64,000 nt of DNA from Chrysoporthe austroafricana (GCA_001051155.2 JYIP02000001.1:4774001-4838000), one strand, 5' to 3'. Shown: positions 24,801-37,807, counted from the stretch's first letter. The notes: generated by a model from the sequence alone, not told the origin. Program-made: numbers and translations.

Positions 24801-26217
24801 GAGAAAAGGAAAAAAAAAGAAAAACAAAAAGAAAAGAGATAGGAAGGGGGGGTATTTTTTTTTATTTATGGAAAGACGATGAAGACTCCGCAAGTTATGC
24901 CAGGTCCAAGGTGAACACCGCTTCACGACTGGTCTCATGGCCCATGTAAACATACATCTAATGATTCTGGGACTAAAAAAGGGGATGGCGGCCAGCGACG
25001 GCGACGGAGCGATGGTTTTCTTTTCTGTCCCTCTACACAACTTGTCTGTCCCTCTTGTTGATGTAGTTGTAATGTGTAGGGAGGGCCATATATAGACAGG
25101 ACGTGGTACTATAGACTCAGTCAAGAGACGGGGAGTCCCGACAATGGATAAACAAGAAATTGCCAATTATCTCTGTGGAAATTGACGAATTGCTACTGCA
25201 TTATACGCTGTTCCTCACCATCGTCGCGGTGCTCGCCCTGTATTGAGAGTCCTCAGAACACGTGGACGCATGCATATAGGGCGTCGATACCGGCCGGCCT
25301 AGGCGAACGATGCTCGGATCAGCAGACATCCCAGGGTTGCGCGGTCGCCAGCGAGATGGCTGTGGCCCGATGGCATCTGGGTGGGATCTCGTGTTCATAA
25401 AGGGCATAACTAAATTATCGCAGAAGAAAATACCGGAGTGGAAGTGGATCGTGGATGTCGAGGCCGCAGCGAAGGTGACGGAGCTGGGAGGTCTGTCTCG
25501 CTCGACCAATCATCTTACACGGATCAGACCCCGGCTCCATATTCGGGACAGGGTAATATACTCGTCACGCATGTACGCAGATCACGTTCCCATTGGGATG
25601 GAGGACTCGACTCGCGCTCTGGTTCACCAATTTACTATGGTCTCACGGTCAGCTCAGTGGTGCCAAGCCGTTGTGAATACTTCGGATGCTGCTATACGCT
25701 CCTTGAACTAGATTTCGCAAGGGAGAACCCTCACAGCTAGGTGCCTGGGCCGTCACGGATCTTCTTGCCCCCCCAATGTTCTTCCCTTTTTCTTTTACAG
25801 CCACTTTCACCCCTTCATTCGCCCTCTATCCCTTCCTTTTCTTATCCTCCTATTCAGTCCAGCCCCTCTATTTCTGTCATCAGGCCAACTTGGGAAGATG
25901 GAGGGGCGTTTGGGGAAGTGATAGGCAGGATCCCCGCACCGCCGAGTGTAGCGAGCTGTCCGTCCCCCGCGTTCTGGCACATCATTAAATGGGTCGCCAA
26001 CAGTTTTCGCCTCAACACTTAACCGACGATGAGGATTACCGAGAGGGGAAGATCGCCCACCTGGGACAGGCCTGGGGTAACAGCTTCCGAGGTCGCAAGC
26101 TATTTCTACTCCTGATGGTGGTGGTCTGCAGCGGTTTGGACTTGTTCACATCTCTTCGGTGGGAAAAGACATAGCGTGTTCTTCTCTTCGCCGCAGCAAG
26201 GCGCAAATCCTGTCAGC
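24801..26217. other. Spacer between ABC transporter and MFS permease
   Basis: The 3' part is A-rich just after the transporter stop (24800-24870), a likely polyadenylation region. Frames at 25310-25740 have no motif. A pyrimidine-rich block (25780-25880) and the sequence to 26217 are the likely permease promoter. TTCTCTTCGCCGCAG just before the start resembles an intron acceptor, so a 5'-UTR intron is possible. Confidence 0.55.
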
Positions 26218-27903
26218 ATGGGCCTCTTCAGAACAGACGACAAGTCCTCCGCAAAGGCCGAGGCCACCTCCCCAGGGCCGCCGTCTGACGGCAAGGATGA
26301 CGGACCGGCCGCCGTCCACCAGGAGTCCATGGCCTCGAACACCAGCAAAGGGGCCCCCTCCGGCTCCGCGGCAGATTACGACACGGCCCAGGCCCTCTTC
26401 GACGAGACCTCGCCGGAGCCGTACACGGAGGACGAGGAGAAGCGGCTCGTCCGCAAGATCGACTTCATGATCATCCCGTACCTCGCCGTCTGCTACGCCT
26501 TCTTCTACATCGACAAGACGACCCTGTCCTACGCGGCCATCTTCGGCATCCGCGAGGATCTTGACCTCGTCGGCACCGACTACAACTGGCTCTCGTCCAT
26601 GTTCTACTTCGGCTTCCTGGCCTGGGCCTTCCCGACCAACTTCCTCATGCAACGCTTGCCCGTCGCCCGGTATCTGGGCGTCAACATCTTCCTCTGGGGC
26701 GCGCTGCTCATCGCGCAGGCCGGCGCGCGGAGCTTCGCCGCGCTGGCCGTCCTCCGCGCGCTCTCCGGCGCCGCCGAGGCCTGCTCCGACCCCAGCTTCA
26801 TGCTCATCACCTCCATGTGGTACACCCGGCGGCAGCAGCCCGTCCGCATCGGCCTGTGGTACACCGCCAACGGCTTCGGCATCGCGCTGGGCGGCCTGCT
26901 CGGCTTCGGCATCGGCCAGATCCGCGGCGCCCTGCCGAGCTGGAAGTACGAGTTCATCATCATCGGCAGCCTGTGCTGCGTCTGGGGCGTCGTCCTCTTC
27001 TTCTTCCTGCCCGACTCGCCCGTCACCGCGGCGCTGCTGTCGCCGCGCGAGCGCCGCATCGCCGTCGAGCGCCTGCGCGAGAACCAGACGGGCATCGAGA
27101 ACAAGCACTTCCGCCGCTACCAGCTCGTCGAGGCCCTGCGGGACCCCAAGACGTACCTCTTCTTCCTCATGGGCGTGCTGCAGAATACGCCCAACGGCGG
27201 CATCAGCAACTTCGGCACCATCATCATCGAGGGCTTCGGCTTCAGCACCCTCGTCACTACCCTCATGCAGGTCCCCTACGGCTTCCTGATCGCCCTGTCC
27301 ATCCTGAGCTGCGTGTTCCTCAATGACCACTTCTCCGTACGCCTGGGCCGCAACACCCGCTGCTGGTTCGCCATGCTGTACTCGCTCCCCAGCGTCGCCG
27401 GCTCCTTCGGCCTACGCTTCATCCCGACCGACCGCCACATCGCCCGGCTATGGTGCTACTACCTGACGGGCCCGTACAACGCGACATTCGTGCTGATCCT
27501 GAGCCTCGTGACGGCGAACACGGCCGGGCACACCAAGAAGGTGGTGACGAACGCCTGCATGTTCCTGGGCTACTGTACTGGTGGGTGCCCCTCCCCCCTG
27601 GATGGCCGATGCCTTCAGAGCTTCCGCTGACCCCCCCGTCCGCCTGCCACAGGGAACATCATCGGGCCGTTCTTCTTCAAGACCGACCAGTCCCCGACGT
27701 ACCGGCTCGGCATCGACAGCATGATCTTCAGCAACATGACCGAGCTGGCCGTCATCTTCGCGTTCCGGTGCCTGCTCAGCTGGGAGAACAGGCGGCGCGA
27801 CCGCAGGATGCTCAGCGAGGGCCAGGAGCCGCCCGATCTGGACCAGACGGCTTTCAAGGACATGACCGACCGGGAGAATCCGAATTTCCGATACGTTTAC
27901 TAA
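26218..27903 (+). CDS. MFS permease, allantoate/Dal5-type anion:cation symporter
   Basis: Two exons, 26218-27580 and 27653-27903 (537 aa). The frame is open from 26176 but begins there with GTG; the first ATG is 26218. About 70 polar residues precede the first helix. Family-typical segments: KIDFMIIPYLAVCYAFFYID.KTTLSYAAIFGI, DYNWLSSMFYFGFLAWAFPT, GAAEACSDPSFMLITSMWYT, ANGFGIALGGLLGFGIGQI and, across the intron, CTGNIIGPFFFKTDQSPTY. Twelve membrane segments are expected. Relatives import allantoate, nicotinate, vitamins or other organic anions with protons; the substrate cannot be read from sequence. The C-terminus ends in an NPNFRYVY-type tail common in this family. Confidence 0.92.
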
Positions 27904-28605
27904 CGAAAAAATTTGTGGGTGTCGTTGGGCCGGCGGATTGTGGTTGGCTGATGTGAGGCTCGCAGTAAAGCTATATATTTTTCCAATGTGATTTTCAATT
28001 TTAGGGGGAGAATGACTGAATACATACACATCCAGCACCTTGCCAACAGCAGCCTAGAAGATAGAAAGAAACGGGAAATTTGTTAAGGCAGCTTGTAGAA
28101 CGAGTCATTATATCTTCAATTCGACCCATCGTTTGGTGAGCAATAGCACAGCATAGCCACGACTTTTAGACTGTGAGGCGAGATTGAGAACATGCCAAAA
28201 TCGTATTACCTATTATATAATGACCAGAACCAGATTTCTAATCCTTCAGAGTTATGGCATTGGAAGCGCGTAACTGGCCATATCTGATATCTTGATTGGA
28301 TGGTGTGTAGTGACCGGTCTGCATGTACAAGACTGCGGTCGTCATTCGGGTTGTCTTATAAGCACTAACTTGTCGAGAATCATAGATGAAATTATGTAGG
28401 CAGTTTCAAAGTCCGATATTGTCGTCTCAACAACCATGCACATATCCATTGGCTAAACGGGCATCATGCAGTAGAATCTAATGATTCTCGATTGGTCGAA
28501 GGTTTTAAATAGAGAGAGGGAGCCTGCGCCCTGGGGAGCTAGCTTAGATACTGTAACACCTACAAATACACACGTACAAATAGCCTACACACAACACCGC
28601 GCCCC
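27904..28605. other. Intergenic, AT-richer, no gene
   Basis: The permease 3' region followed by AT-rich sequence without open frames or recognised motifs. Confidence 0.6.
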
Positions 28606-28805
28606 TGGTGCCGCGGCGGCTGGCTAGACTGCCAGTACGATAGCGGGCTGATGATCCGGCTAGTGCCGGGCAACGCGCTGTTCTGGGTGAACTTCAGGGA
28701 GGACGCCTCGAGTCATGAACACACGGCCCATGGCGGCCAGCTTGTTATCAAACAAAGATTGGGCTGAACGTTTGGACGACGGTCAGGGTGAAGGCGTGAG
28801 AATGG
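28606..28805 (+). pseudogene. C-terminal fragment of a prolyl-4-hydroxylase-like 2OG/Fe(II) oxygenase
   Basis: One frame from about 28606 reads WCRGGWLDCQYDSGLMIRLV followed by PGNALFWVNFREDASSHEHT and AHGG. This matches the end of the prolyl-4-hydroxylase double-stranded beta-helix (G..GDALFF.NL..DG..D..TLHAG), with the distal iron-ligand His in AHGG. That frame hits TGA at 28765, but the next frame continues with QTKIGLNVWTT, the segment carrying the 2-oxoglutarate-binding Lys. The copy is therefore frameshifted. The N-terminal part with the HxD iron ligands is absent. It is a gene relic. Confidence 0.6.
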
Positions 28806-29049
28806 AAACCCCATGCCGGTCACTCAGTGGCCTAGATTGATCTCAAGAGGTGGAAATTCAGGCGCCGGATGAGCCGATGAAAAGTTCGAAAATGCTTTTC
28901 TGTTTAGCACTCAGTTTGTCCATGAGATGGGACGACCGAGTTTGGTGTGAAGAATGCCTTATATACGTTATAAGGTCCGAAGAGTACTTCGACATGCTGT
29001 ACCCCGACATAATTAAAAGGGTAGATGGATATCTGGTAATAGCGCTCAC

Positions 29050-29262
29050 AATGAATGCATCGCTCTGAACAAACAATTGCGACAGGTGTGACCCTCTAGC
29101 AAGCGGCCATCCTCTAGTCATCGTCTCACTGGACCTGTTTTTTTTTGTAGTCGTGATATCTTGCCCCCAAAGCCCAACCAGCACTCCCGGTGAATGCATC
29201 CCTCGTTACTACTGCGGCAGGTGTGACTCCCTGCCAGACGGCCATCCTCTGCTCAGCCTCCC
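29050..29262 (-). repeat. Diverged direct duplication of the 3' coding end of the Pth11-like gene
   Basis: The segment near 29052-29125 resembles 29191-29262: TGAATGCATC.CTC, GCG.CAGGTGTGAC and CGGCCATCCTCT recur in the same order and spacing. On the minus strand the downstream copy still reads TRGWPLARGSHLSQ, against SRGWPSGRESHLPQ at the real C-terminus. A short tandem duplication has decayed in the 3' flank. Confidence 0.6.
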
Positions 29263-30684
29263 GCTCAGCCTCTTCTCTTGACTTCTTGTCCCCCAGAGCC
29301 CGCCGGTGTTTCCCCCGCCCTGCGACTTGGACTCCTCGCTGCTCGCGACCGCCCGCGACTTGGTCGTCTCGTCCTCGTTGCTGTCGACGTGGCTCCGGAA
29401 CGACTCCTCGTCGCCGTCCTCCCGGCCGGACCGTATCGTGTGGAGGGTGAAGATGTCGATGTGCCGCGACCGCCGGCCCCCGATCGTCTGGATGGGCGGC
29501 TCCAGGCGCTGCCCTGGGTTGGCGAGCCGGACCCTGTCGGGGTTCGACGAGTCGACTGGGTAGAGCCCGCCCGAGCCCGTCAGGCCCAGCCGTTGCATGA
29601 CGAGCTTGAAGAGGGGCCGGACGCAGGCGAGGCTGCCTGCCGTGATTGCGAGAGCGGACTCGACGATGGACCAGATTGCGATGTCGACAGTGTCGTCTGG
29701 AGGTGGCTTGGTCAGTGGGAGGTCTTGCACACCAGACAACGTAACAGGACGTGAGGCAGGCATCAGAGAAACAAGAGAACCTACACAAGAAATCGTCGCC
29801 CCTAAACCGGTCCACATACCCCATGCGCACTACCACGCCCCCGCTGGCGAGACAGCCCATGCTCAGCAATGGAATGGTGGCCATCTTCAGGCGTCTGGGC
29901 ATGTCTATAGTGTTCAGTTAGCACACGGCATATAAAGAGCAGGAATGGAAATTTCCATTTTTATTTTCGTTCTTATTTTTTTTTTTCTTTCTGTTCCGAT
30001 CTGAATCGTCCCCAATAGCAGGGTAATATTTTGACTTACTCAAGTTCTTGATGATAACGATGGGCATCAGCGCGAAGGTGAAATCGCACAAGATGTTCAA
30101 CGCTGAGTACAGATACGTCATGTCGATGATGATATCGACTGAAATGCAGCTTCCTGACTGTTGCTTGTCCCAGAAATAAGAGACAGGCTGGCACTGCAGC
30201 ATGGCGACGAAGAAAAAGGTGAGCCCCGTCACGACGCTCATGAACATGGCCACGTAGATGATGTGCAGCACCATCTTCTGGACAATGATGCGGATCAGGA
30301 AGAGCCCGATGGAGATCTTGGACAAGATCATGCTCCAGCAGTACCCGAAGTAGCAGAAGAGCCAGAACTGCGTAAGGTGTCAGTCTCAGGACAGGCCTCC
30401 TCATGATGATTCCCGGAGGGGGGGCATACCTCCATGGCCCGATCAATCTGCGTCGTGGTGAGGTCGGCGAAGTGCTGGCCGGTGCCATAATGAATACCGC
30501 CCAGGACACAGGCGATGTAGAAGGTAAACGCGATGGCTGCTCCGGTCATGAACCAGTCATCCCACCCGAAGCACCGCATCATGAAGGCCCGGACGTAGAC
30601 GCGAAGGAGGAAGGACAGCTCGGCCAGCACGAGGAGGGCTATTGCAATCGCTTGCAACTGGGGCCCCCGGTTCTGGACCGCCAT
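29209..30684 (-). CDS. Pth11-like rhodopsin-domain integral membrane protein
   Basis: Four exons on the minus strand: 30684-30430, 30367-30040, 29904-29785, 29696-29209 (396 aa). Seven membrane helices are expected. The family hallmarks are present: RAFMMRCFGWDDWFMTGA in loop 1, SMILSKISIGLFLIRI, QCQPVSYFWDK (loop Cys), LNILCDFTFALMPIVII, and MPRRLKMATIPLLSMGCLAS followed by the exon-joined DFLYDDTVDIAIWSIVE. The cytoplasmic tail of about 130 residues is polar with Asp/Glu/Ser clusters. Relatives include Magnaporthe Pth11 (surface sensing) and cluster-linked rhodopsin-domain proteins of unknown role. A ligand or G-protein partner cannot be inferred. All junctions are in phase. Confidence 0.9.
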
Positions 30685-33600
30685 GGCTGCTGGAGGTCTT
30701 TGATTAGTATCGCCTCTTCGAAGGCATAAAAAAAAGGAAAAAGTCGACTGTCTGGCTCTGGTCGTCGGGTGAGAGGCTCAGGAGGTGCGCATCGTCGCCA
30801 GCCGGTACGGGGGTCCAAGTCGAGCGGGCGAGGAAGAGGCCGTAGATACAGGTCGCGATGCCGACGGAGAGGGATTTGTACATATGTGTCGGGTCGGAAG
30901 CGTTCAGGAGGAAATGTCGGGCTCCTTGAACTCGAGCGGAACAGTGGCATATCACCACTAGCACGCTTTAGCCTGGGCCGCCCTTTACTAGCGGCCGATC
31001 GAAAATCTCCTTTGCTTGGACGTGCACAGTATATGCGGCAAGGGGAGCCGCCGAGCCCCGGGAGCCCATGACTAACGCAACTCGGTATCGGATCTTCCCA
31101 GCTCTGCGGACGGCCACACGCCGGGGACGCTCTGATGAGCCTCGCGATAGGTCGTCAGGCCTGGCTGGCTCGACTCATGCCCGCCCAAGGTGGTCCGCAC
31201 GACAGAGGGGGCGTCGAGGCAGGAGACCATCCACCCAGCCCGCCAGTCCGCCAGGCAGCCAGGCTCTCGAGTCTGAAGTTTTTTGCCTGCACGGAAATGA
31301 GGGTGGTGAACCCACCAGGCCCCCGTTCGACAGTAGCGCGGCGGACTGGATAGTCCAAACACGGTCCAAGCGCAGAGAGAAGACACGAGGAGGGGGCCGC
31401 GTGGGGGGGGGTGGGAGGTGGACCCCAGACTTGTCGAGATAATCAGCAAGACAGACCCTGATGTTGTTCTGGCTTGCGCCCGCACTCGTAGTACTATGCC
31501 GTATTCAGCACGCCCGTTGCACTGTTTTCCCTCTCCTCTCTGGACCCAACTTTGAACAGGAGTCGATTGTCGCAGCGAAGCAAGGCTAGCCTGGTTGGAC
31601 CCCCTGTGGCTTGATTAGTTGCTCCACGCCATTTTCGAGGCCTTGCACGTGCCTCGATGCCGTCGCATATAAGCCTCCCAGCTTCGGCTTGGTGCTGCTG
31701 GGCAGGCGGACTACTGCATAGCACTGGTACTGCACGTAGCACTGATCCCCACCACCGGTGAAGCGCTGTGATAAGGAATGGCGGGCGTATACCCGGCATA
31801 ACCGACCAGTGCCGACACCAAAGTCTGGTTGTGAGCATTGGCCTGATCTGCGATGCTAGTATAGTCTAGGTAAGTCTTGCTGGCATAACTGCGGCGTCCT
31901 GCACGCGTTTAAGGCACCAAATTCGCCTCTGAGAGTCAGGAACCGCATGGATGGGCCTATTCGACTGGACCTCGGCCCTTAGTGGCGTTGACATGTTCTA
32001 TGGGTCTCAGGACTCGGATCCGCCATTCTCTCACAGAAGCCCTGCTGATGTTCAGGTACGCAGGGGGCGGCGGCCGAGGGAGAAACACCCTTTGCGTGCG
32101 CGGGACGAATCAGAAGAGGTATCAGGAATGCGCTCAAAAAGGGCACCCAAGAGAGTTTCTCTTAAGCGCTGCTAGCCACTTGAGGGCCCTTGACGGGGTA
32201 CCATAGTATTGTATTATTCATAAATCATGCTTCGTTGTTCAACAGCTCACAGTGACCTGATCAAGGTTCTGCCTACTGAGTACTGGGGTTACATAGAAGC
32301 ATAAGGCGCCACGCTAGGCATGGCAGCCACACGGCTACCGTCACTCCACAACAACGCCATTCCCTTCCCCTGGCGTCGCTGCAGATCAAGCCACAGGCTA
32401 GGGGGAATGCAGTATGCATCTGCTGCATCGTGAAGTTATTTGGGCATCAAGAGGCGTTCGCGATCTCAGATCTAGCAGCAGAGCTAGACGGCAAGGCCAA
32501 CCAGCTGCCCTCCCGCGCCCTCCCTTCACCCGCCCTCGAGACCTGCGCGCAGCGCATCTACAGGACGATCAGAGGTCCACCTTGGGCAGCAGGGTGCAGA
32601 TCACCTAGCGTGCTGGACCGCCGGCTTGTGGGGAAGGCCTAGCGAATGCAGCCCCCTGCGCTACAATGATATAGTTCGCCGCCGGAAGCACTAGGTCGAA
32701 GGTCCGACAGCCTAGTGTCGGACCGCCTTTACTCTATAGAGAACAGGGCCCGCGATTTCTTCACTGGCCTTACTGCCTAGGTGCTAGCCTGAGGGCGCTT
32801 TCATCCCGGACGTTGCCCGAGTCAGTCCATTTCATTTTCTGGAAAGCGTACCCACCTCAACACAGGAATGCTGTAACACAGTCGTCAGCCGCAACATCCA
32901 CCATCAGATTACCAGCTGCTCCAGACTCGATATTCTGAGGAGGAGGGGAGCCTACAAAGACAAACATCTTCCGCCTTCCCCTGCCAGGGATCCCAGGACT
33001 ATTGTCCTATACGCGTCTCGAGCTTTGGGCACCATGGGCACCGTGGGCATCTCTCACCTACGCCACTCAAAAGTCGGGATGTAGCTTAGGGTAGGGCGTC
33101 GCAGAAATGCAAGTCCCTCCATTGACTCACGGATATCGCCGTGGCGGTTTACCAACGCCTCGGTGAGTCGTCCCGGAGACGGGACAGGGCTAAATGTTCA
33201 GTCAAGAACTATACTAAGGAGCGAATAAGGTAGATGGATCCAGGGGGTTTCTGCTTTTGTTTTGTTTTTGTTACTTCGGTCCTCTCCCAGTCCCCTTATA
33301 GTGGAGCAGAAGACAGCCCGGGCCGATGTCTCGTCCTCAGACGTACCAATAGCTGGGCAGACCGTCGCGCGATGTCGCCTCCGGCTCTGCTCACTCTCCA
33401 GCTGCCACAGTACGCGGCTTTCAGGCCCTCGCCGCTTTCGAATTTCAGGGGCTCAGTTTCGAGCGCTGTGCAGAAGCTCGGTCGGACGGGAGTAGCTTCC
33501 GGCCGGTGCTGTCGGTACACCTTTCAAGCTCAAAAGAGGGATCAACGTAAAGCCGTTGGATCGGCCGACGTTCACACGTGGCTGGCAATTAAGCTAAAGG

Positions 33601-34900
33601 CTAGAAGGCGGCACGACAATTCTAATTCTTGAGACACCACGGCGCACGTGACGGGCCATGACGTCTGTGAAAAGACCCGATATCGTCATTCGAACCAGTC
33701 TCGAACATAGACTGAGACCGGACTAACGAACTGCCTGAAGGATGAAGTCATAATTACCAAATGGACCGCAGATTTCTGCAGTAGTCGGTCGAACCTGTAT
33801 GAGTAAGACCTCTCCGCCACCCGTACCAAGATGCAGCTTACAACGGCAACCAGAAGCGACTTCGTAAATTACCATCCCAGAACTACAGGAAATGCGGCTC
33901 GTTCCGCTTTCAGTCATAGTGAGCGTAAAAGATGGAGCGATCTGCACCCCGCGTTGTGTAGCTTTGCATCTACGGATGGACTTAATTACATTGTAGTAGC
34001 TGTGCATATCTCGCGATGCCATCTATAATGCAGACACTTAGGCGGTCAAGGGTGCATAGATTGCTAAGAAAATTTGGGATATCCGAGCGCAGAGGTGATG
34101 CATCGTCCTCTCGTTGACTTGGTCCCTCAACGTCCAGCCATAAAAGTGCTTCGCTCTTTCATCGGCCTGTCGCAAGCCTGATCGTACACCCAAGGCAGCA
34201 CATACGCAACCTACTCACCGACCTCGACTACGGCTCTTGCCAGGGAGCCTACGGTTCGATAAACAGGATTCCAAGTTGAATCACAATAAAGGCCCTACTT
34301 GCCGCGCCCCCGACAAGAGTCCACCAGTTTCGGGCACTGTAGCTACCACTTCGGATCAAGGGAAGGTTCCCATCTAATCGCGGACAATGGGATGAACGAT
34401 CCATCGTTGTTTGCGCATGCCATTACGATGTATTTGGCCTCAGCTCTACAAGTACAATGATCTGAAGGCCGCGCTGCTTTACGACGCCGCGGTTGAACAG
34501 CACCGGCCTCGATACTTTGCAGTGTGTAAGACTCTCGATGCTCTGATGATTACGAAAAGCTACGAGTACACAAGTCAGATTCTCGCTTTGGCACTCCCTG
34601 TCGACAGGTCCCTCTTGGCCTCGACTTTCAAGGGAGGTCTGGCTAAGGGGTAGCTCAATAGAGACACCTTCTGAGTTATATCACCATCTCGGCCCTTGAC
34701 ACTGTGACGAAAAACGGCGTCATCAATTCGGGGGCCCTCAATAAGCAATAGATGGCACGGCCTTTCCCAACCTTACCTTGTCAAATATTGAGCGTTTACT
34801 ATGAGAGGCTCGAGAGTTAATACCATAACTGGTAATAGTACGGCAATGCCACGGTATGAGGCAGAAATGTTGAATCCCTGTCAGGTATTACTGGCCCGTG
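30685..34900. other. Gene desert, first part
   Basis: Upstream of the Pth11-like start no gene could be assembled on either strand. Frames of 60-137 codons exist (for example 31072-31485 minus, 33234-33632 plus) but none carries a motif or credible splice partner. The sequence is not strongly AT-rich. Confidence 0.55.
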
Positions 34901-35480
34901 CTATTCACATGGGAGCCTCACTTTTCGACACCGACGCTGGTAAAAGTCCCTGTGGGCCTGGGATCCACGGCCATCCACATCTTGTACAACGAGCCCACGT
35001 GAAGCCCCGGGCCAGATCACGAGAGTACGGTTCCGCAGTGAGATCGGGGCGGAGCTGTTGTGGCGCGATGTGACGCTGGCGTGTCCGAGCTACCGGGTGG
35101 CCACGGTGAAGGGGGAACCTCAGGGGCAAGGGAGAGCTTGGTGAGTGTGACGCTCCTCCGCCTTCGCGTGCTCCTGGCGACGACGCCGAATAGGCGAGCC
35201 TCGCTACGAATGCCGTGGGATCAAGAAGAATAGGAATAGCCCGCCAGCACTGCGTGACTGCGTGACTGCAGTGTGCAGATCTCAATGTTATCCAGGCCGA
35301 ATATGTCGAGGGATTCGCGGCATCTATGGCCTCGATCATCGAAAATGGAACCCGCACGCTCGAAGACTCACATCACCTACCTACATAGTAGGCAACCCGG
35401 TGTGCCCCTGTTGAACGCAATGGGAAGGAGCATGCGGTTCTTCTCCAGGGCTTTGAAACCGTCGCGTTGAAATCAGCCCA
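34901..35480 (+). pseudogene. Decayed coding segments, family uncertain
   Basis: Several short stretches look protein-like in shifting frames: TPTLVKVPVGLGSTAIHILY (about 34925-34985), then ITRVRFRSEIGAELLWRDVT followed by LACPSYRVATVKG (about 35010-35110). An intron-like GTGAGT stretch follows, then DLNVIQAEYVEGFAASMASI followed by IENGTRTLED (35278-35370), then HAVLLQGFETVALK (to about 35470). The first two recall the segment order of type-B carboxylesterases (VPV.VGST..., then D.TF.CP), but the evidence is weak. No intact frame remains. Confidence 0.28.
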
Positions 35481-37800
35481 AAGCAGAGGTGTGCATTCTG
35501 GGCCGATGTAGGGGCCTACATGCCGATCTAATGTCGGTACGTGTTGGAGACTTCGCTCATGCAGTTGTAGGGTGGGAGAGCTCGCGCATGAAGTGACGTG
35601 ATGAACCGCGTTTTCAGCGGCAGCATCTAGGAGATCAAGTCGTTATTGAAGGACTAAGAAGCTCAATAGTGCTCCCTTGTGAGGACTTTGGAGAACGGTA
35701 CCTAAGCTCAAGTTTTGAGCAAGGGACCGTAGTGATTAATGCTACTACTATTAGAAGGTGTCATATATCATAATCGATATGCCTCTTTCCATCTCCGGCT
35801 TTGAATGGATAGCTGAGGTCTTAGCCGGCGGCGTCAAGGTCGCCTCTAGACTAGATAGGATTTCACATCCCGAGACTCACATCTTGACAGCCCTCTTATC
35901 GGCCCGTCGACGTGTTGCGGATTGGTCTTGCGTTCTGCGAGACCACCCGGTCCGACTGCAATGCGCAGCTAGGTTTCAAGACGGCTTGGCTCCTCGATTC
36001 CATTTGCAGTCCGATGACACTTGCCAGACAAATCCGCCCAGAGATCAATCCCATCCCCCCTCTTTTTGGGTTTGATCGTTCACATCACCCATGGACCTGC
36101 CCCTGCGCCTCGACCACACTTAAATCTGGGCGGAACTTTCCACGTGACAGTGCGACCCCGAAATCCTCACTCATCGCCGATCTCACTCGAAGTGCTGTAG
36201 CTTGAGCCCCACCCTTTTGTCACGCAGGAACCGCAGCTCAAATCTCCCGGCTCCAGCTTAGATTCTGCCATAGCAATGATCGCCCAGCGACTGACACTGT
36301 AGTCCAGGTTCTGGGCTCAGCCCTGGGGGCCCAGGAGATCCGCCCCAGCTGTCATCCGTAGGCCCGCGTGCTGGAAGGGAATGCAGCTCATCAGCCTCAC
36401 AAGTCAGTGGCGTGACCCGGGGCCGCAACCGATGACTCGGCCGTCCCACTTCCGAAACGAGAATGTCCCGGCCTGATGTGATGAACCCCCCAGACTTCGG
36501 TCAGCCTGAAGCAGAAGGACGGTGGGACTTGATTGACCTCTCTGGCCCACTTACTTTGTCGCCCTGGGCGTGCCACCGTGCGACTCCACGTTCTGCTGAA
36601 CACCACCACGCATCTTGCAACTCAAGCGGCTCAAGTTGACCTCGGACGGGCTCTATATTTCGAACTTCTATACACTTCTCTAAAAGCGAAATTGGCTGCT
36701 CTTTGAATAGGCAAGTGATGTATGGCTGGCGACTCTTGTTATCGCGGACCTTGACCAACCCGCGCAATAATAATAAACAAAAGTAGTAATATAATAACAT
36801 ATACGTATATATGAACTCCGCTGTTGCAGTGGGCATTCATTTCACTGTGTTGATTTGTATGGTTCAGACGAAAATTCTCTTTGATATGTAGACCAGCTTG
36901 AAGATCAAGTCACCGCAGGCGAGTTCGAGGTCAGTCTTGTTGATGGTACGGGCTGCTACCTATTCCAAGACGTTCGTCACTGCCGCTTGATGTTCTTCCT
37001 ATTTTCCCTTCTCGATTGCCATAGCACAGCAATCCTTTTACAGCGCTTCAAGTTGTTAAATTTCACGTTCGTGGCCCGCTACATGACGTAAAAATGCGGA
37101 ACATGTTCGTGAGACGGTGCTTTGAATGCGTTGGCTATTGAAATGTACGCTGCAGATATTTTCGCTTGCTCTATGCGGCCTGATGAGATACACACTCGGT
37201 GCACTGATCTTGGCCCTCTTACATTGGTGGAACACAATGTTGTGATTACTCGGAAATAGACAAAGGCGTTGTCTAGCGAAAGATGCACTTGTGATAAAGC
37301 AAGCGATACAGTGCAGCCCAGCCAATGTTCTTGACAACTACTTATTTGGGCAATAATTATAACAACGATAGTTGAGCAGCGCGACATCGATAGTAACTAT
37401 CATTTCTATAGAAATCGTGACGCTTCTGGATCCTGGCAGAGGCGTCTTGACCAAAGCAATCCCAGCCGTGCCATCCCTGGGGCTACAGAAGCAGCAGGCT
37501 CCAGCGAACTTACGGTCTTGATAGTTGCCCGTCACGGCCCTCTTCTAGCGTCCCGCGTAGGTGTCGATAAAGAGTCTCAACCGGTTTCATGTGCACTGGT
37601 TGGACGTCGAACAAGCCCTTCCAGGCTTCCAGAAGCTACGGAAGCGTCTGGCCCTGCCAGAAAGCGAATCCACATCTGTTTGATCCAACCACTGACTCTA
37701 CGCCGCTCAGATGCCATCCAATATGAATTCTCGGCCCGGCAGCACATGAGAGGCAGAAACATTCGACGACTCGAACATTGTTCGCAACTCAAATGAAGTA
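35481..37800. other. Gene desert, middle part
   Basis: No gene or recognisable relic. Moderately AT-rich near 36760-37400. Frames are short and lack motifs. Confidence 0.55.
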
Positions 37801-37807
37801 AAATCGC

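Noticed and set aside
23430..25166. 578-codon minus-strand open frame
   Set aside because: Also antisense of the transporter; composition is repetitive Asp/Glu/Val/Arg and it crosses the real intron and stop of the plus-strand gene.
26146..27330. 394-codon minus-strand open frame
   Set aside because: Antisense shadow of the MFS permease, which has conserved membrane motifs on the plus strand.
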